DNA of 64,000 nt from Actinomycetota bacterium (GCA_016703525.1 JADJBW010000013.1:62001-126000); one strand, 5' to 3'; positions 31,626 through 43,125 are shown, counted from the stretch's first letter. The notes: generated from the sequence alone by a model not told the origin. Translations and numbers: made by a program.

Positions 31626-32137
31626 CAGCGATCGAGCAGCTCTATCGAGCGCACGGAGCGTTGGTGTTCGGGTTCCTCCGGCGCCGATGCGGCGATGCCG
31701 ACCTCGCTGCCGACCTGACGCAGGACACCTTCGTGCGCGCCGCCCGGGCGATCACGGGTTTCACCGGTGGCTCCGAGACGGCATGGTTGCTGTCGATCGC
31801 CCGCAACCTGCTCATCGACCATTGGAAACGGCGGCGGCTCGATGTCGACGACGGGGCCGACCTGGGCTCGCTGCTCGGATCAGCGGATGTGGCACACGAT
31901 GTGACCACGCGGCTGGCCGTGCACGACACGCTTCGACAGCTCGGCGATCGCGACCGCCGGCTCCTCACCCTGCTCTATGTCGACGGCTTCTCGATCGCCG
32001 AGGTCGCCGCCATGTCGGGCGCCACCGAGGGCGCCATCCGGACCGCCGCACATCGAGCGCGTGGTTCGTTCCACACCCGTTTCACTGCCACTCCCGACGC
32101 ACGCAACTCCAGAGGTCCGCATGCCACATCGCCATGA
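31571..32137 (+). CDS. ECF-type RNA polymerase sigma factor
   Basis: Up to 188 residues. Region 2: EQLYRAHGALVFGFLRRRCG, DLTQDTFVRAARAI and TAWLLSIARNLLIDHWKRRR; region 4: LRQLGDRDRRLLTLLYVDGFS and EVAAMSGATEGAIRTAAHRAR, a clear sigma-70 region 4 HTH. Start is uncertain: GTG 31571 overlaps the upstream gene by 55 bases; TTG 31610 is also possible and would still leave region 2 intact. The 3' end overlaps the next gene by 17 bases, the usual arrangement of an ECF sigma with its anti-sigma factor. Confidence 0.88.
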   Translation: MPHSVRRRRLVYQLDRPLTAIEQLYRAHGALVFGFLRRRCGDADLAADLTQDTFVRAARAITGFTGGSETAWLLSIARNLLIDHWKRRRLDVDDGADLGSLLGSADVAHDVTTRLAVHDTLRQLGDRDRRLLTLLYVDGFSIAEVAAMSGATEGAIRTAAHRARGSFHTRFTATPDARNSRGPHATSP

Positions 32138-33059
32138 TTCCGCCCCCGATGCACCTGATGCACCTGATGCACCTGACGAGCACCTCGAACTCCTTGAGCT
32201 CCCTGAACTCCGCCCCGGCACGCTCCGACGAGCGGCCTGGATCGGCGCGCTGCGCTCGGGCGCGATCGCTGCACTCATCCTGAGCGTGGTGGCGTCGGCG
32301 TGGGGGTGGCTGGCCGCCCCGGCGCTCGCTGCCCGCGGCGGACGCGAGACCCTCATCATCCGACAGATCCGCGGGGCACTGCAGTCGAACAGCCCCTCAT
32401 CACGGGTGGCGGGTCCGCACCGCAGCGTCGGACTCGACGGATCGCTACACCTCCGGTTCTTCGTGAGCGGACCCGATAGCGGCGACATGCGCGAGGTCCA
32501 AACCCCCGAGTACACCGTGTCGTTGCGGGGACAGGTCGAGGTGGACGACAACACGTTGTGGAGCGACTGGTCGTCGCTCGAACTGCTGCGCTACCGGGAT
32601 TCGCCCCGCCTGGCCGCATCGGAGTTCGCCACAGCGGCCGCTTCGCTGCCGTCGGGTGCAGTGGCCTCGTTCGCGCTCGACCTTCCCGCGCCGCTCGATG
32701 ATGCTTCGGCGGCCGCACTGTGGCGGCGCGTCGCCGCGGCGGGGGTCGCTTCCAGTGGCTACCTGCTCGCACCGGACCGACCGGGGAACGTGCGCGGCTG
32801 GACCGGCCCGTCGCTGCGCGGCTACCGCGCCTGGGACGAAGCGATCGCGCTCACCGACGGGCTCGCGACTGGTGGCTCCGTCGTGGCGATCGTCGGCCCC
32901 GACGCCGGACGGGCGCCAAAGGCCGCCGTGACCGGGTTCGTGTTCACGGCCGTGCCCACGGGGCTCGTTCCGGCGATCGTCGACGCGACCGGGGCCACGA
33001 CGGCGGCCGCCGGGCCCGTCGGCATGAGCCTGCGCGGTGTCGGTCAGGTGCCTTTGTAG
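32121..33059 (+). CDS. membrane protein, probable anti-sigma partner
   Basis: 312 residues; the ATG at 32121 lies inside the sigma gene. The N-terminal cytoplasmic part has an APD repeat (APDAPDAPDAPD) and an acidic ELLELPELRPG segment, then a transmembrane helix (GAIAALILSVVASAWGWLA) and a 220-residue external domain. I see no zinc HxxxCxxC anti-sigma motif, so the anti-sigma role rests on position and topology. A 9-bp DNA repeat (GCACCTGAT) encodes the APD repeat at about 32150-32175. The 3' end overlaps convergent rtcB by 16 bp. Confidence 0.65.
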   Translation: MPHRHDSAPDAPDAPDAPDEHLELLELPELRPGTLRRAAWIGALRSGAIAALILSVVASAWGWLAAPALAARGGRETLIIRQIRGALQSNSPSSRVAGPHRSVGLDGSLHLRFFVSGPDSGDMREVQTPEYTVSLRGQVEVDDNTLWSDWSSLELLRYRDSPRLAASEFATAAASLPSGAVASFALDLPAPLDDASAAALWRRVAAAGVASSGYLLAPDRPGNVRGWTGPSLRGYRAWDEAIALTDGLATGGSVVAIVGPDAGRAPKAAVTGFVFTAVPTGLVPAIVDATGATTAAAGPVGMSLRGVGQVPL

Positions 33060-34011
33060 TTCAGGACCTGGCGGAGAGCGTGCGTCACCGCGACCAGGTC
33101 GGCCTGGTTGGCCATGACCTCGTCGATGTCCTTGTACGCACCGGGGTGCTCGTCGAGCAGCCGGTCCGCCTGCTCCTCCAGCCACGTGCGACCCTGCATG
33201 GTGGAGCGGAGGTTGCCGACCGTGAACGTCTTGCGGGCCGCAGTGCGCGACAGCCGGCGCCCGGCTCCGTGGCTGCACGAGTGATAGCTCTCGTCGTTGC
33301 CGAGCCCGACGGTGATGTAGGTCGCCGTCCCCATCGAGCCGGGGACGATGCCGCGGTCGCCAACCCCGGCGCGGATCGCCCCCTTGCGGGTGATCCACAG
33401 CTCACGCCCGAAGTGGGTCTCCCGCTCCGTGTAGTGCGTGCTGTGGCGATGTGGCGCTGCGCGAGCTGGTTGCCGACACCACGTGAGCCCGAGTGCAGCA
33501 CGATCCACACGGTGTCGGCCTCGTCGAGGCACACCTCGACGAAGTGGTTTCCCGATCCGAGCGTGCCGAACTGACGCAGGGTCTTGTTGACGAGCCGATC
33601 GTCGAGCTCGGTGCGCGGCTGATGAGCCCGGAACCAACGCTCGGCCGCGGCGGCGACGCTCGACTGCTCGCGACCCATGCCGGCCGGAACCGCCGATGCA
33701 ATCGCGCCGAGCATCGGCTCGAGGGTGTCGGGAAGGTGATGCGCCGCGAGGTCAGTGCGAACAGCGGCCATACCGCAGCCGATGTCGACGCCGACCGCGG
33801 CGGGAATGATCGCGGAGTCGGTCGGGATCACCGATCCGACCGTGGCACCGATGCCGAGGTGGGCGTCGGGCATGAGGGCGACGTGGCCGGCCACGATCGG
33901 CAGGCGTGCGGTTCGCGCCGCCTGCGTCAGCGTCGCATCGTCGAGGTCGGTGGCCCAGCTGCGGACACGGTCGGGAAGCCGGGAATTCGGGGCGGTTTGG
34001 GCTCGGGTCAT
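33044..34011 (-). pseudogene. rtcB: RtcB-type RNA ligase with internal deletion and frame break
   Basis: RtcB joins RNA 2',3'-cyclic phosphate and 5'-OH ends using GTP and Mn2+. Present: VALMPDAHLGIGATVGSVIP, AAVGVDIGCGM (metal Cys), GSGNHFVEV and VLHSGSRGVGNQ (metal His), and, in another frame, THFGRELWITRKGAIR, GIVPGSMGTATYI and SCSHGAGRRLSR (guanylylation-site region). The frames join at about 33436-33447, and the stretch that normally lies between RGVGN and NCHHNYT, some 70-90 residues including a metal-binding His motif, is absent. The visible product would be inactive. Either a real deletion or an assembly collapse. Confidence 0.82.
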
Positions 34012-34016
34012 GGAGA

Positions 34017-34025
34017 TCACCTCCT
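34017..34025 (-). promoter_or_regulatory. perfect Shine-Dalgarno of rtcB
   Basis: AGGAGGTGA on the minus strand, five bases before the rtcB ATG at 34011. A full match to the anti-SD, stronger than at any other gene here; it fixes the start. Confidence 0.8.
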
Positions 34026-34088
34026 CGGCGGGGCGTCCAGTGTCGAGGACTCCGACCAGACGATCCACCGAATTTCCGGGACGGAGGT

Positions 34089-34116
34089 GCGGCCGGCCGC
34101 TGGTGCGGCCGGCCGC
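34089..34116 (-). terminator. strong hairpin terminator after surface protein 2
   Basis: GCGGCCGGCCGC at 34089-34100 and again at 34105-34116 (the 12-mer is self-complementary) gives a perfect 12-bp stem with a TGGT loop, six bases past the corrected stop of surface protein 2 and upstream of rtcB. No T-tract. Confidence 0.75.
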
Positions 34117-34121
34117 CATCA

Positions 34122-37100
34122 TCACCTGCGCCGACGCACCCGCCGGCGAACAGTCAGGAGCGCGGCTCCCAACAGCAGGCACCCGATCGCCAGGCCACCC
34201 AGGGCCGCCACGTCGGAGCCGGTGAATGCGAGCGTGCCCGGATCCTTGGAACCGCCCGTCGCTGCCGTCGCCTCGGTCGTGGTGGTCGTGGCCGCCGGCG
34301 CGGTCGTCGTCGTGGTGGGGAACTCCTCGATCTCGATCGCGGCTTCGTCGTCGTTGTTGGTGGACGACGACGAAGTGTCGGTCGACGCGTCGGGCACGTC
34401 GAGCGGGTTGGCCTCCACGATGTCGAGGACGCTCGCGCGATGTACGCAACGTTGCGCAAGCGGCCGGTCGCCGTGGCATCGAGCGCGGCGGTCAACTGGA
34501 TCGGCGCCCCATCGGCGTCCGCTTCGAGCAGTGCCTGCGCTGTGCAGGTCGCCGTCGCCGAGTCGCAGTCGTAGCCGGCGCCCGAGAGCGACACCAACGT
34601 CAACCCTGCCGGCAACACGTCAGTGACCGACCAGCCCGCCAACGCGTCCACCGGACCGTTGTTGTGCGGCACCAACTCGTAGGTGAGCGCGTCGCCGGCG
34701 TGGACCGGCCCCGTCGAGGTGAGCCGCTTGGCGACCGACAGGTCGAAGCGGATCAACCCGGCGTCGATCGTCGGATCATCCGGCGTCGACACCGAATTCG
34801 CACCGTTCGCCGGGGTTGTGACCGACACCCGACCCGACACCGGATCAGCATCCGAATCGGCACCGTCAGCCCCAGCGTTCGCGTCGGTGAACGACACACC
34901 CGACGGCGCCACAAACTCCACCGTGTACTCGGTCGACGGAATCAACCCGGTGAACGAATAGAACCCGTCAGCATCAGTTGTCGTGGTTGCCACAACCGAC
35001 CCGTCACCCGGATCGATCAGATTCACCACCACACCCTCAACCGGGGACTCACCCGAATCCTGCACACCATCACGATCCGTGTCGAACCACACGAAATCAC
35101 CGATCGACACCAACACCGACGACACATCAGCCTGCGCATCGTTGTTCGTCGACGTCGACGACGTATCCGTTCCTGTGGTCGGCACCACCAACGGGTTCGA
35201 CTCCACGATCTCCGACCCGGCAGGGCTGACATAGGCGACGTTGTGTGCCGTCCCAGTGAACCCCGCGTCAACCGTCGCCGTGACCGTCACCGCGCCACCA
35301 TCAGCACCCGACGCCAACACCACGCTCGACACACAGGCGGCGCCGGTGCACGTGTACGACGCGTCGCCGGTCATCGACACCAACGTCAACCCCGCCGGCA
35401 ACACGTCCGTCACCGACCAGCCCGCCAACGCATCCACCGGACCGTTGTTGCGTGGCACCAACTCGAACGTGACCGTCGAACCCGGCGACACCACCCCAGT
35501 CGACGTGAGCCGCTTCGTGATCGACAGATCCAACTCGACCAAACCAGCGTCGATCGTCGGATCATCCGGCGTCGACACCGAATTGGCACCGTTCGCCGGT
35601 GTTGTGACCGACACCCGACCCGACACCGGATCAGCATCCGAATCGGCGCCGTCATCGCCACCAGCATCAACACCGGTGAACGACGAACCCGACGGCGCCA
35701 CAAACTCCACCGTGTACTCGGTCGACGGGATCAACCCGGTGAACGAATAGAACCCGTCAGCATCAGTTGTCGTGGTTGCCACAACCGACCCGTCACCCGG
35801 ATCGATCAGATTCACCACCACACCCTCAACCGGGGACTCACCCGAATCCTGCACACCATCACGATCCGTGTCGAACCACACGAAATCACCGATCGACACC
35901 AACACCGACGACACATCAGCCTGCGCATCATTGTTCGTCGACGTCGACGACGTATCCGTTCCTGTGGTCGGCACCACCAACGGGTTCGACTCCACGATCT
36001 CCGACCCGGCAGGGCTGACATAGGCGACGTTGTGTGCCGTCCCAGTGAACCCCACGTCAACCGTCGCCGTCACCGTCACCGCACCACCATCAGCACCCGA
36101 CGCCAACACCACGCTCGACACACAGGCAGCGCCGGTGCACGTGTACGTCGCGTCACCGGTCATCGACACCAACGTCAACCCCGCCGGCACCACGTCAGTC
36201 ACCGACCAGCCCGCCAACGCATCCACCGGACCGTTGTTACGCGGCACCAACTCGAAGGTCACCGTCGAACCCGGCGACACCACCCCAGTCGACGTGAGCC
36301 GCTTCGTGATCGACAGATCCAACTCGACCAAACCAGCGTCGATCGTCGGATCATCCGGCGTCGTCGCCGAATTGAGGCCGTTCGCCGGGGTTGTGACCGA
36401 CACCCGACCCGACACCGGATCAGCATCCGAATCGGAACCGTCATCGCCACCAGCATCAACACCGGTGAACGACGAACCCGACGGCGCCACAAACTCCACC
36501 GTGTAGTCGGTCGACGGAACCAGATCGGTGAACGAATAGAACCCGTCAGCATCAGTTGTCGTGGTTGCCACAACCGACCCGTCATCCGGATCGATCAGAT
36601 TCACCACCACACCCTCAACCGGGGACTCACCCGAATCCTGCACACCATCACGATCCGTGTCGAACCACACGAAATCACCGATCGACACGGAGGTCACGAT
36701 GCCGGCATCGATCGTGCGGTTGATGGTGGCCGCCGCCAGCGCAGCGACTCCGAGTTCACCGGCATCGCCGGGTGTCACGACGGCCATGTTGGGAGCGCCG
36801 GGGCGCAGCTCGAACGGAGCGGTGCGTGCCTCGGCCTGGGACTCGTCGGAGAACAGCGCGTCGGAATCGGTGCTGTCCACGCCGGACCCCGAATCGGCGA
36901 TCGTCCAGGAGCGGCCCCCGGCGGGCAACTCGAAGCCGATGCTGTAGGTGCCCGCATCGAGGTCGTCGAACACGTAGAACCCGTTCAGATCGGTCGCGGT
37001 CGACGCGACCAGGTCCCCGTCCTTGTCGTAGAGGTGGACGACCACGCCGGCGATCGGCGATTCGCCCGCGTCCTGAACTCCGTCGCGATCCGCGTCGTCC

Positions 37101-40100
37101 CAGACGTAGTCGCCGACCGCGACCGGCAGCACCACCGCTTGGGTGTCGTGATCGTCCTCGTCGAGCGGGTTCGGTTCATTGACCGTCGCGACGCCGTCAT
37201 GGAAGTTGGGGTCGTTGCTCGAGTTCCTCGGATACCCGAACGGGTCGTCGTCGGCCTCGTAGACCACATCGTTGCCCGTGGCACGGTCGGCCACGGAGTC
37301 GATATCGGTGACGTCGAGGAGTTCGGGGCCGGAGCCGCGGTCGATCGTTCCTTGCATCGATGCGATCTCTGCCGAGTTCTCGTAGATGCCCAAGGAACGG
37401 TCGACGATCTCGATCGTCACGTCGAGGCTCAGGGTCGCCCCCGGCTCGATCCGGTCGATCGTGCATTCGACCTCGGTGCCGCCTCCGGCGATCGTGCAGG
37501 AGGTGCCGGCCGGCACGTTCGATGTCCCGGAGATCACCGACCCGGCGGGGGCGGTGTCGACCACATGCACGTTCTGCGCAGCCGTCGGCCCCTGGTTGGT
37601 CACCGTCACGGTGAACGTTGCCTCGAGGGGTGTGGCCCCGGCGTTCAACTTGAACGTGCCCGCCGTCTTGACCAGCGAGAGATCCCACCACGGCACTCTC
37701 GCGATGTCGTGGTCGTCCTCGTCCGCTTCGAGCCCGGAGGGCGGTGTCGTCGCGTTGGAGTCGATCACGTCGTCGACCATGACGTCGTTGGTCAGATCCG
37801 AGTCGGGTGTCGAGTCGCGATCCACCACCGACGACGGGTCGGGGTTCGTGCTGTCACCGAACGCCGAGATCTCGACGGTGTTGAGCGCAGCGCCCGCCAG
37901 CATCGGCGTAGCGACGGTCAACACGACCGGCACCACCACCGATGTACCGGCCTCGATGCCGCCGCTCAACACGAGTTCCGGCTTCTCCGGGTCGGTCGCA
38001 TCCCACACGTAGGTGGGTTGTGGCGAGGGAGCGGCGTACGAACCGGCGCCGCCCGTCCCGGCGGGGTTGTCGGCCGGATCGAACTGGAACCCCGACGACG
38101 CCGCAACGCCGTCGACCACCGAGACCGAGTCGACATCTCGACCCTGGTTGAATACCTCGATCAAGAACCGAACGCGTTCGCCCGGAACCAGACCGTCGGC
38201 CCCCGCGCTGTCGGTGGGGTCGATGCGTTTGCGCACGGCCAGGTCGTAGTCGAGCGTGACGGCCGCCGGATCCGCGTCGTCCTCGTCGTCGGCAGCATCG
38301 CTGCCGCCGGGCGTGCCGCTGCCGTCGCCGTCGACCGCGTCATCCGACGCGTCGCCGAGCGAACCTCCAGCGTCGTTCGCCGGGTCGGTGTCGGGCGTCG
38401 AGTCGACGTCGACCACCCACACCGGGAGTGCGTTCGCTGAATCGGCGTCGTTGTCGAACGCCGAGATCTCGGCGCGGTTCACGAACGAGGCGCGAGACGT
38501 GTCGTCCAGCCGGTAGTTCACCGTGAACGTCACGGAGTCGCCCGAGCGAACCAGCGGAATCTCGAAGGTCGGCGCGGTGCCCGTGGCACCCGCGACCGAC
38601 ACGAACGACATGCCCGCAGCCGGGGTGTCGGTCACCTGCACGCGATACGCGTCGGTCGGACCCTGGTTGACCACCGTGATCTCGAACGGGACCACGGGAT
38701 GGGCCGGCGGCACCGAGACCCGCTCGGGTTGACCGGGCGCACGCTTCTTGGTCAGCGCCAGGTCGAACACCGGCGGTGCCGTCGTGTCGATCGCCGCGGG
38801 ATCGGCGTCGTCTTCGTCGCTCGCAGCCGTACCGTCGCCCGGCGTGCCGGTGCCATTGCCGGCCACGGAGTCGTCGGCAGCCGTGCCGACCGCTCCCCCG
38901 GCGTCGTTCGCAACGTCGACATCAGGCGTCGAGTCGATATCGGCCAGCGGGTTCGCGACCGCGTCACCCGGAACGTCCAACGGGTCACCGGCCGACGATC
39001 CGTTGGCGGGATCCCCGTCGGTGTCGAACGCCGAGATCTCGGAACGGTTCACCAACGTGCCAGCAGCCGACGAGGTCAGCCGCAACACGATCGGCACCGT
39101 CGACGACGCGCCCGGGACGATCGGACCGGCGATCACGCGACTCACCGTCGCCGGACCGCTCACATCGCTCGAACCCCACGCATCCGCGTTGTCCGACGCG
39201 ACATACCGCAGGCCCGCAGGCACGTAATCCGACACCGTCACCGGCTCGGCCGGATACGTGCCCTGATTCTCCACGGTCACGTCGAACGACACGTGATCGC
39301 CCGGCAGGAACGGGCCCGGCTGCCCGGCACCCAGCTTCTTCGTCAACGCCAGGTCGACCGTGCACGCAACCATCGCCGACACGTCGTTCGAGCGCATCTC
39401 GAGCGCCATGTCGGTCGCCGTCGGCGTCGGAGCAGCCTGCGCCGTCCCGACCGCTCGTGCCCCGAAACTGTTCGTGTACACGTCGTCGCACGCGTTGTCC
39501 GACGTCGTCAGGTTCAGCGTCCACGACCGGCTCTGACCCGGCGTCAACGCGGTGCGTGTGATCATCACCGCCGTCACCGAATCGGGCCCGGTCGGGCACG
39601 CGCCCGACCCGAACGTCGCAGTGCCGCCCGACACATCGGTGCACCACGTCGTCCCACCGTTGACCGCCTCATCAGGATCACGCGGGATCGAGCCCGGCGC
39701 GTTCGCCGAATACAAGGCCGTCTCACCGGCCGCGAGACCCGTGATCGAACCGAACCCGACCGTTCCCACGAATGACGACGCCGGCGTCCGCCCGTCACCG
39801 TCGTCGGCGGGACCACCGGTGTTGGGTGAACCCGAGAAGCCGTCCTGCGGTTCGACGCCGTCCCCAGCGAAGGGAAACACGTCGACCACTCGATAGTTGG
39901 TGAGTTGCTCGCCACCCGAGTTGGTCACACCCAACGTGAAGGAGAGGTCACCGTTCAGCGACGTACGCGAGCAGTTCTGCGCCCATGCGTCCGCCACCGA
40001 CGTCGGGAAGTTCGCCCCGCCCGGCGCCTCCGGGAACCGCGTGCACGGCCCGTCCATCGCGCCGACCGCCTTGACGATCGACGATTCACGGTACGCCGCC

Positions 40101-43090
40101 GGCGTGTAGGCAAAGGCCGACGCGACCGCCGTGCTCGGCGCGAGCGCACCGGTCGGGTAGCCGCTGACCGTGGCGGCGTTCTTCAGCGCCTGATTCGGGC
40201 CGGCACCCACGATGCGTACCGTCACCTCGATCGGCGATCCCGTCCAGCCGCCCGGATGATCGCCGAGGTCCCACGTCAGGACCTGCCCCGCAACCGAGGT
40301 GGGGACCGGCGTCGCCGACACGAATTCCATCGTCGACGGGAGCGTGTCGACGAGCGACATGGCGGTGACCGTGTCGATCGTGGCGCCGACGACACTCGGG
40401 GTGAGTGTGAAGGTCGCCGTGTCGCCGTTGCGCACGTAGTCGGACAGCCCGTCGTTGTTGACCTTGGTCACCTTCGGCAGCGCGTCGATGATCGTCAGCT
40501 TGTCACTGTGCACATCCCATCCGACACTGCTCGACAGCTCCACGGCGTCGGGGTCGAGACCGGTTCCCTCGTTTGCGGCGTCGTACGGAAGGTTGCACCA
40601 GCCGTGCGAGAGGTCGTCGCCCACGGCAGGAAGCGTCAGCGAGGAGTCCATCGTGTTCATGCAGCTGCCGTCCATCTGCGGCTGCCCACCCACCCAGGGC
40701 CCGAAGGCGCGCGACGAATGGATGTAGATCTCGGAACCGTTCGGGTGCGCGACGGGTGATGCGCCCACCTGCGCTTGCAGGTGCACGACCACGCCGCCGA
40801 CCTCGTTCCAGGCGATCGGTTCCAGGGTGCGCACACGCACCAGGTCGATGCCCTCGTAGCGGCCGTCGCCGTCTGCGTCGAACACCGACAGATCACCGGT
40901 GCCGGCGACCCAGCCGGACGCGTCCGCATCGCCGTCGTTGCACGTGACGCCGCCGGCGCCGACGTTGGAGCCAACCGTTCCCGTCGGAACCCCTGAGGGG
41001 TCGCCGCCGGATGTGAGGCCCTGCGCGGCGTGATAGCCGGACCCTGCGTGTGCGAACTCGACGACGAACGGCGTCGTCTGCGCCACGCCGTCCACGAACC
41101 CGGAGGGGTTGTTCGCACCGAACGTGGCGTTCGGCTTGGCCATCCGGCCGTCGTGGAAGGTGTACTTCGCGGGCCCGGCGATCGCCGTTGCGAGGGGGCC
41201 GGCGTTCGGCGCACCCGTCGATGTCGTCGACGTGTCGGCGGCCGTCGGACGGCCCCACCGCTCGCTCGCGACGTCGGGGACGTGGATCTCGGTCACCGGG
41301 AACGAACTCGGCAACGGCACCAGCTGCAGGTGCGTGGTATCGATCGCCGTGCAGCTGTGGAGGTATTCGGAGCGGTAGACCGAACCGACCGGCGTCGAAT
41401 GGCCGAACGCCGCGGTGGTGATCGTGACCACCGTGTTGCGCGGCGCCTCGTTCTTCCCGTCCCACTCGCCGCTGGTCGAACGCATGTCGGAGGGTCCGCC
41501 ATACTCCCTCATGCCGGCGCTGAGGCCCTGGCCGAGGCCGCCGTTGACCGGCGAACGGAAGTCGCCGACCGTCCAGTCGTAGTCGGACGATCCGACGTAG
41601 CGGGCCTCGCGATAGGCGCCCGGATCGAAGCGGGTGTAACTCCAGACCGACTCGCAGCACGGAATCGTGTAGGCGAACAGGGTGCTGTTCGCGGCGCGGT
41701 TGTCGGCAGTGGTCGACTCATCGAACAACCCACCCGAGGCCGACCGCAGCGTGATCGGCGTGATCGTCGGGCCGGCACCCGTGCTCGGACCCGACGGCTG
41801 CGTGCTCACGCTCGCCGACCCGGAGATGTCGTTCTTCAGGGTCACGCCGGCGTTGTACGAGCCCCCGTCGTTGGCGACACCGGCGCGGGAGCGCAGCGCC
41901 GACTCGGGGACCCACCAGGCGATCTGCGCGGTGATGCTGGCGTTCAGCGTGTTGCGGGTTCCGTCCGCGTTCTTCGTTGCGGTGTGCGAGGTGTCCTGCC
42001 CGGCGATGTCGAGGCGCACGACGCCATCGGTGGTGGAGGTGTCGGTGCAGGTCACCGTTCCGCCGGCGAGGGCGCCCGGCGTGGTGTTCTCGGCGGTCGA
42101 CTGCGAGGTCTGCGTGCCGAGCGGTAGCGGGCCGGTGCCGTCGTACCCGCCGCACGCCGTGCGCCCGCCTGCATACGCATTCATCATCGACTGTGGCGCG
42201 AGGATCGCGCCCGTCGCCAGCGCCCACGCGTTGTCGTAGATCGTGTAGGTGTAGGTGTCGTCGAGCGGCTCGGATCCCTTGCGTCCGATATCGCCGGGCT
42301 CGAGCCAGATCGGGTAGATGAAGATCCGGCCCGGCACGCCCGAGCGCATGACGTCGTCGATCTGGGTCGGCCCGGGTGGGGTCGACGGACCGGCGAGCGC
42401 CGGGTCGTACGGCTTCATGCCGTTCGAGGCGGCCTTGCCCGATTGGTTGCCCTTGACCCAGTTGGCGCTCGGTGCTGCCGAGACGATGGAGGTGACGTCG
42501 TTCGACTGCACCACGCCCGCCTGCAACGTGCTCAGCGACGCATGCACCGCCACCAGCTGACCGTCGCCGAGCTGTTCCACCTCGGCTACCGGAAAGATCG
42601 CTCCGGCAGTGCCCTGCGCCTTGGAGCCGAGCGCGCACGTCCACGTTCGTCCATCCGCGCTGATCGACGAGCCCGCGGCGTCATCGAGGCAGCCGGGAGC
42701 GACCATCCCCGTCGTGTCGCGCTTCCAACGCACACCCGCCGGCAGCGTCATCGACAGCTCGACTTCGTCGGCGGCACGCTCGTTGGCATTCCAGTCGACC
42801 CGGTACGTCACGGTGTCGAAGGTGCGCACGATGCCGTTGTTGGCGCCTGCGTCGTAGCCGGGCGTGTGGTCGCCCACGTCACCGGCGACGAAGGCCGGGT
42901 CGGAGAACGACGCCGTCCCATCCGCGGCGACCGCGAGCGTGATCTCGGTGTTCGGCACCGGGGCGATCGGCGCGGCACCGGCATTCGGCTCTGCGACGAT
43001 CACCAGCAGCGATGCGATGACGGCGACCACCGCTCCGACAAGTGACCAGCGGCGGTGACGACCGCCGCGCTCCTGTAGTGACTGCTCCAT
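34122..43090 (-). CDS. giant LAFTG-anchored DUF11/SdrD-B surface protein 2, one apparent frameshift
   Basis: About 2,989 residues after correction. The ATG at 43090 opens a signal peptide (HRRWSLVGAVVAVIASLLVIV ... AGA). Residues about 40-950 are an unassigned beta-rich head; then DUF11 modules (VDLALTKKLGAGQPGP, FDLALTKKRAPGQPER, YDLAVRKRI, WDLSLVKTA), one SdrD-B (YVWDDADRDGVQDAGE), then three SdrD-B+DUF11 units of 263 residues (FVWFDTDRDGVQDSGESP). The end has a Thr-rich linker, LAFTGSD, a membrane helix and RRRVRRRR. The frame breaks at about 34438: one base is missing between RNVAYIA and SVLDIVEANP. Probably wall-anchored adhesin or stalk. Confidence 0.85.
34765..36688 (-). repeat. 789-bp tandem DNA repeat (about 2.4 copies) in surface protein 2
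   Basis: Period is exactly 789 bp (for example the 10-mer AACCCGTCAG starts at 34962, 35751 and 36540). Copies are near-identical over hundreds of bases, and each encodes one SdrD-B plus one DUF11 module (263 residues). The coding strand here uses GGT, GAT, GTT and TCG codons much more than neighbouring genes, which prefer GGC and GAC. Recent duplication, gene conversion or transfer is likely. Confidence 0.9.
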
Positions 43091-43097
43091 GAGAGAT

Positions 43098-43125
43098 CGT
43101 TCGGCCGTCTCCCCGCCGCCTTGAG
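43098..43125 (-). promoter_or_regulatory. candidate sigma-28-like leaderless promoter of surface protein 2
   Basis: Minus strand: CTCAAG (43125-43120), 14 bases, GCCGAACG (43105-43098), then seven bases to the ATG at 43090. Counting from TCAA the spacing is 15, the FliA/SigD spacing (TAAA-N15-GCCGATAA). No ribosome-binding site, so the transcript would be leaderless. Inference only. Confidence 0.35.

Noticed and set aside
34765..36688. CRISPR array or insertion sequence as an explanation for the 789-bp repeats
   Set aside because: Units are long, in-frame and code for SdrD-B/DUF11 domains; no spacers, terminal inverted repeats or transposase.
34226..38440. 1,404-residue open frame on the plus strand
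   Set aside because: Antisense to surface protein 2; its apparent repeats only mirror the 789-bp coding repeats.
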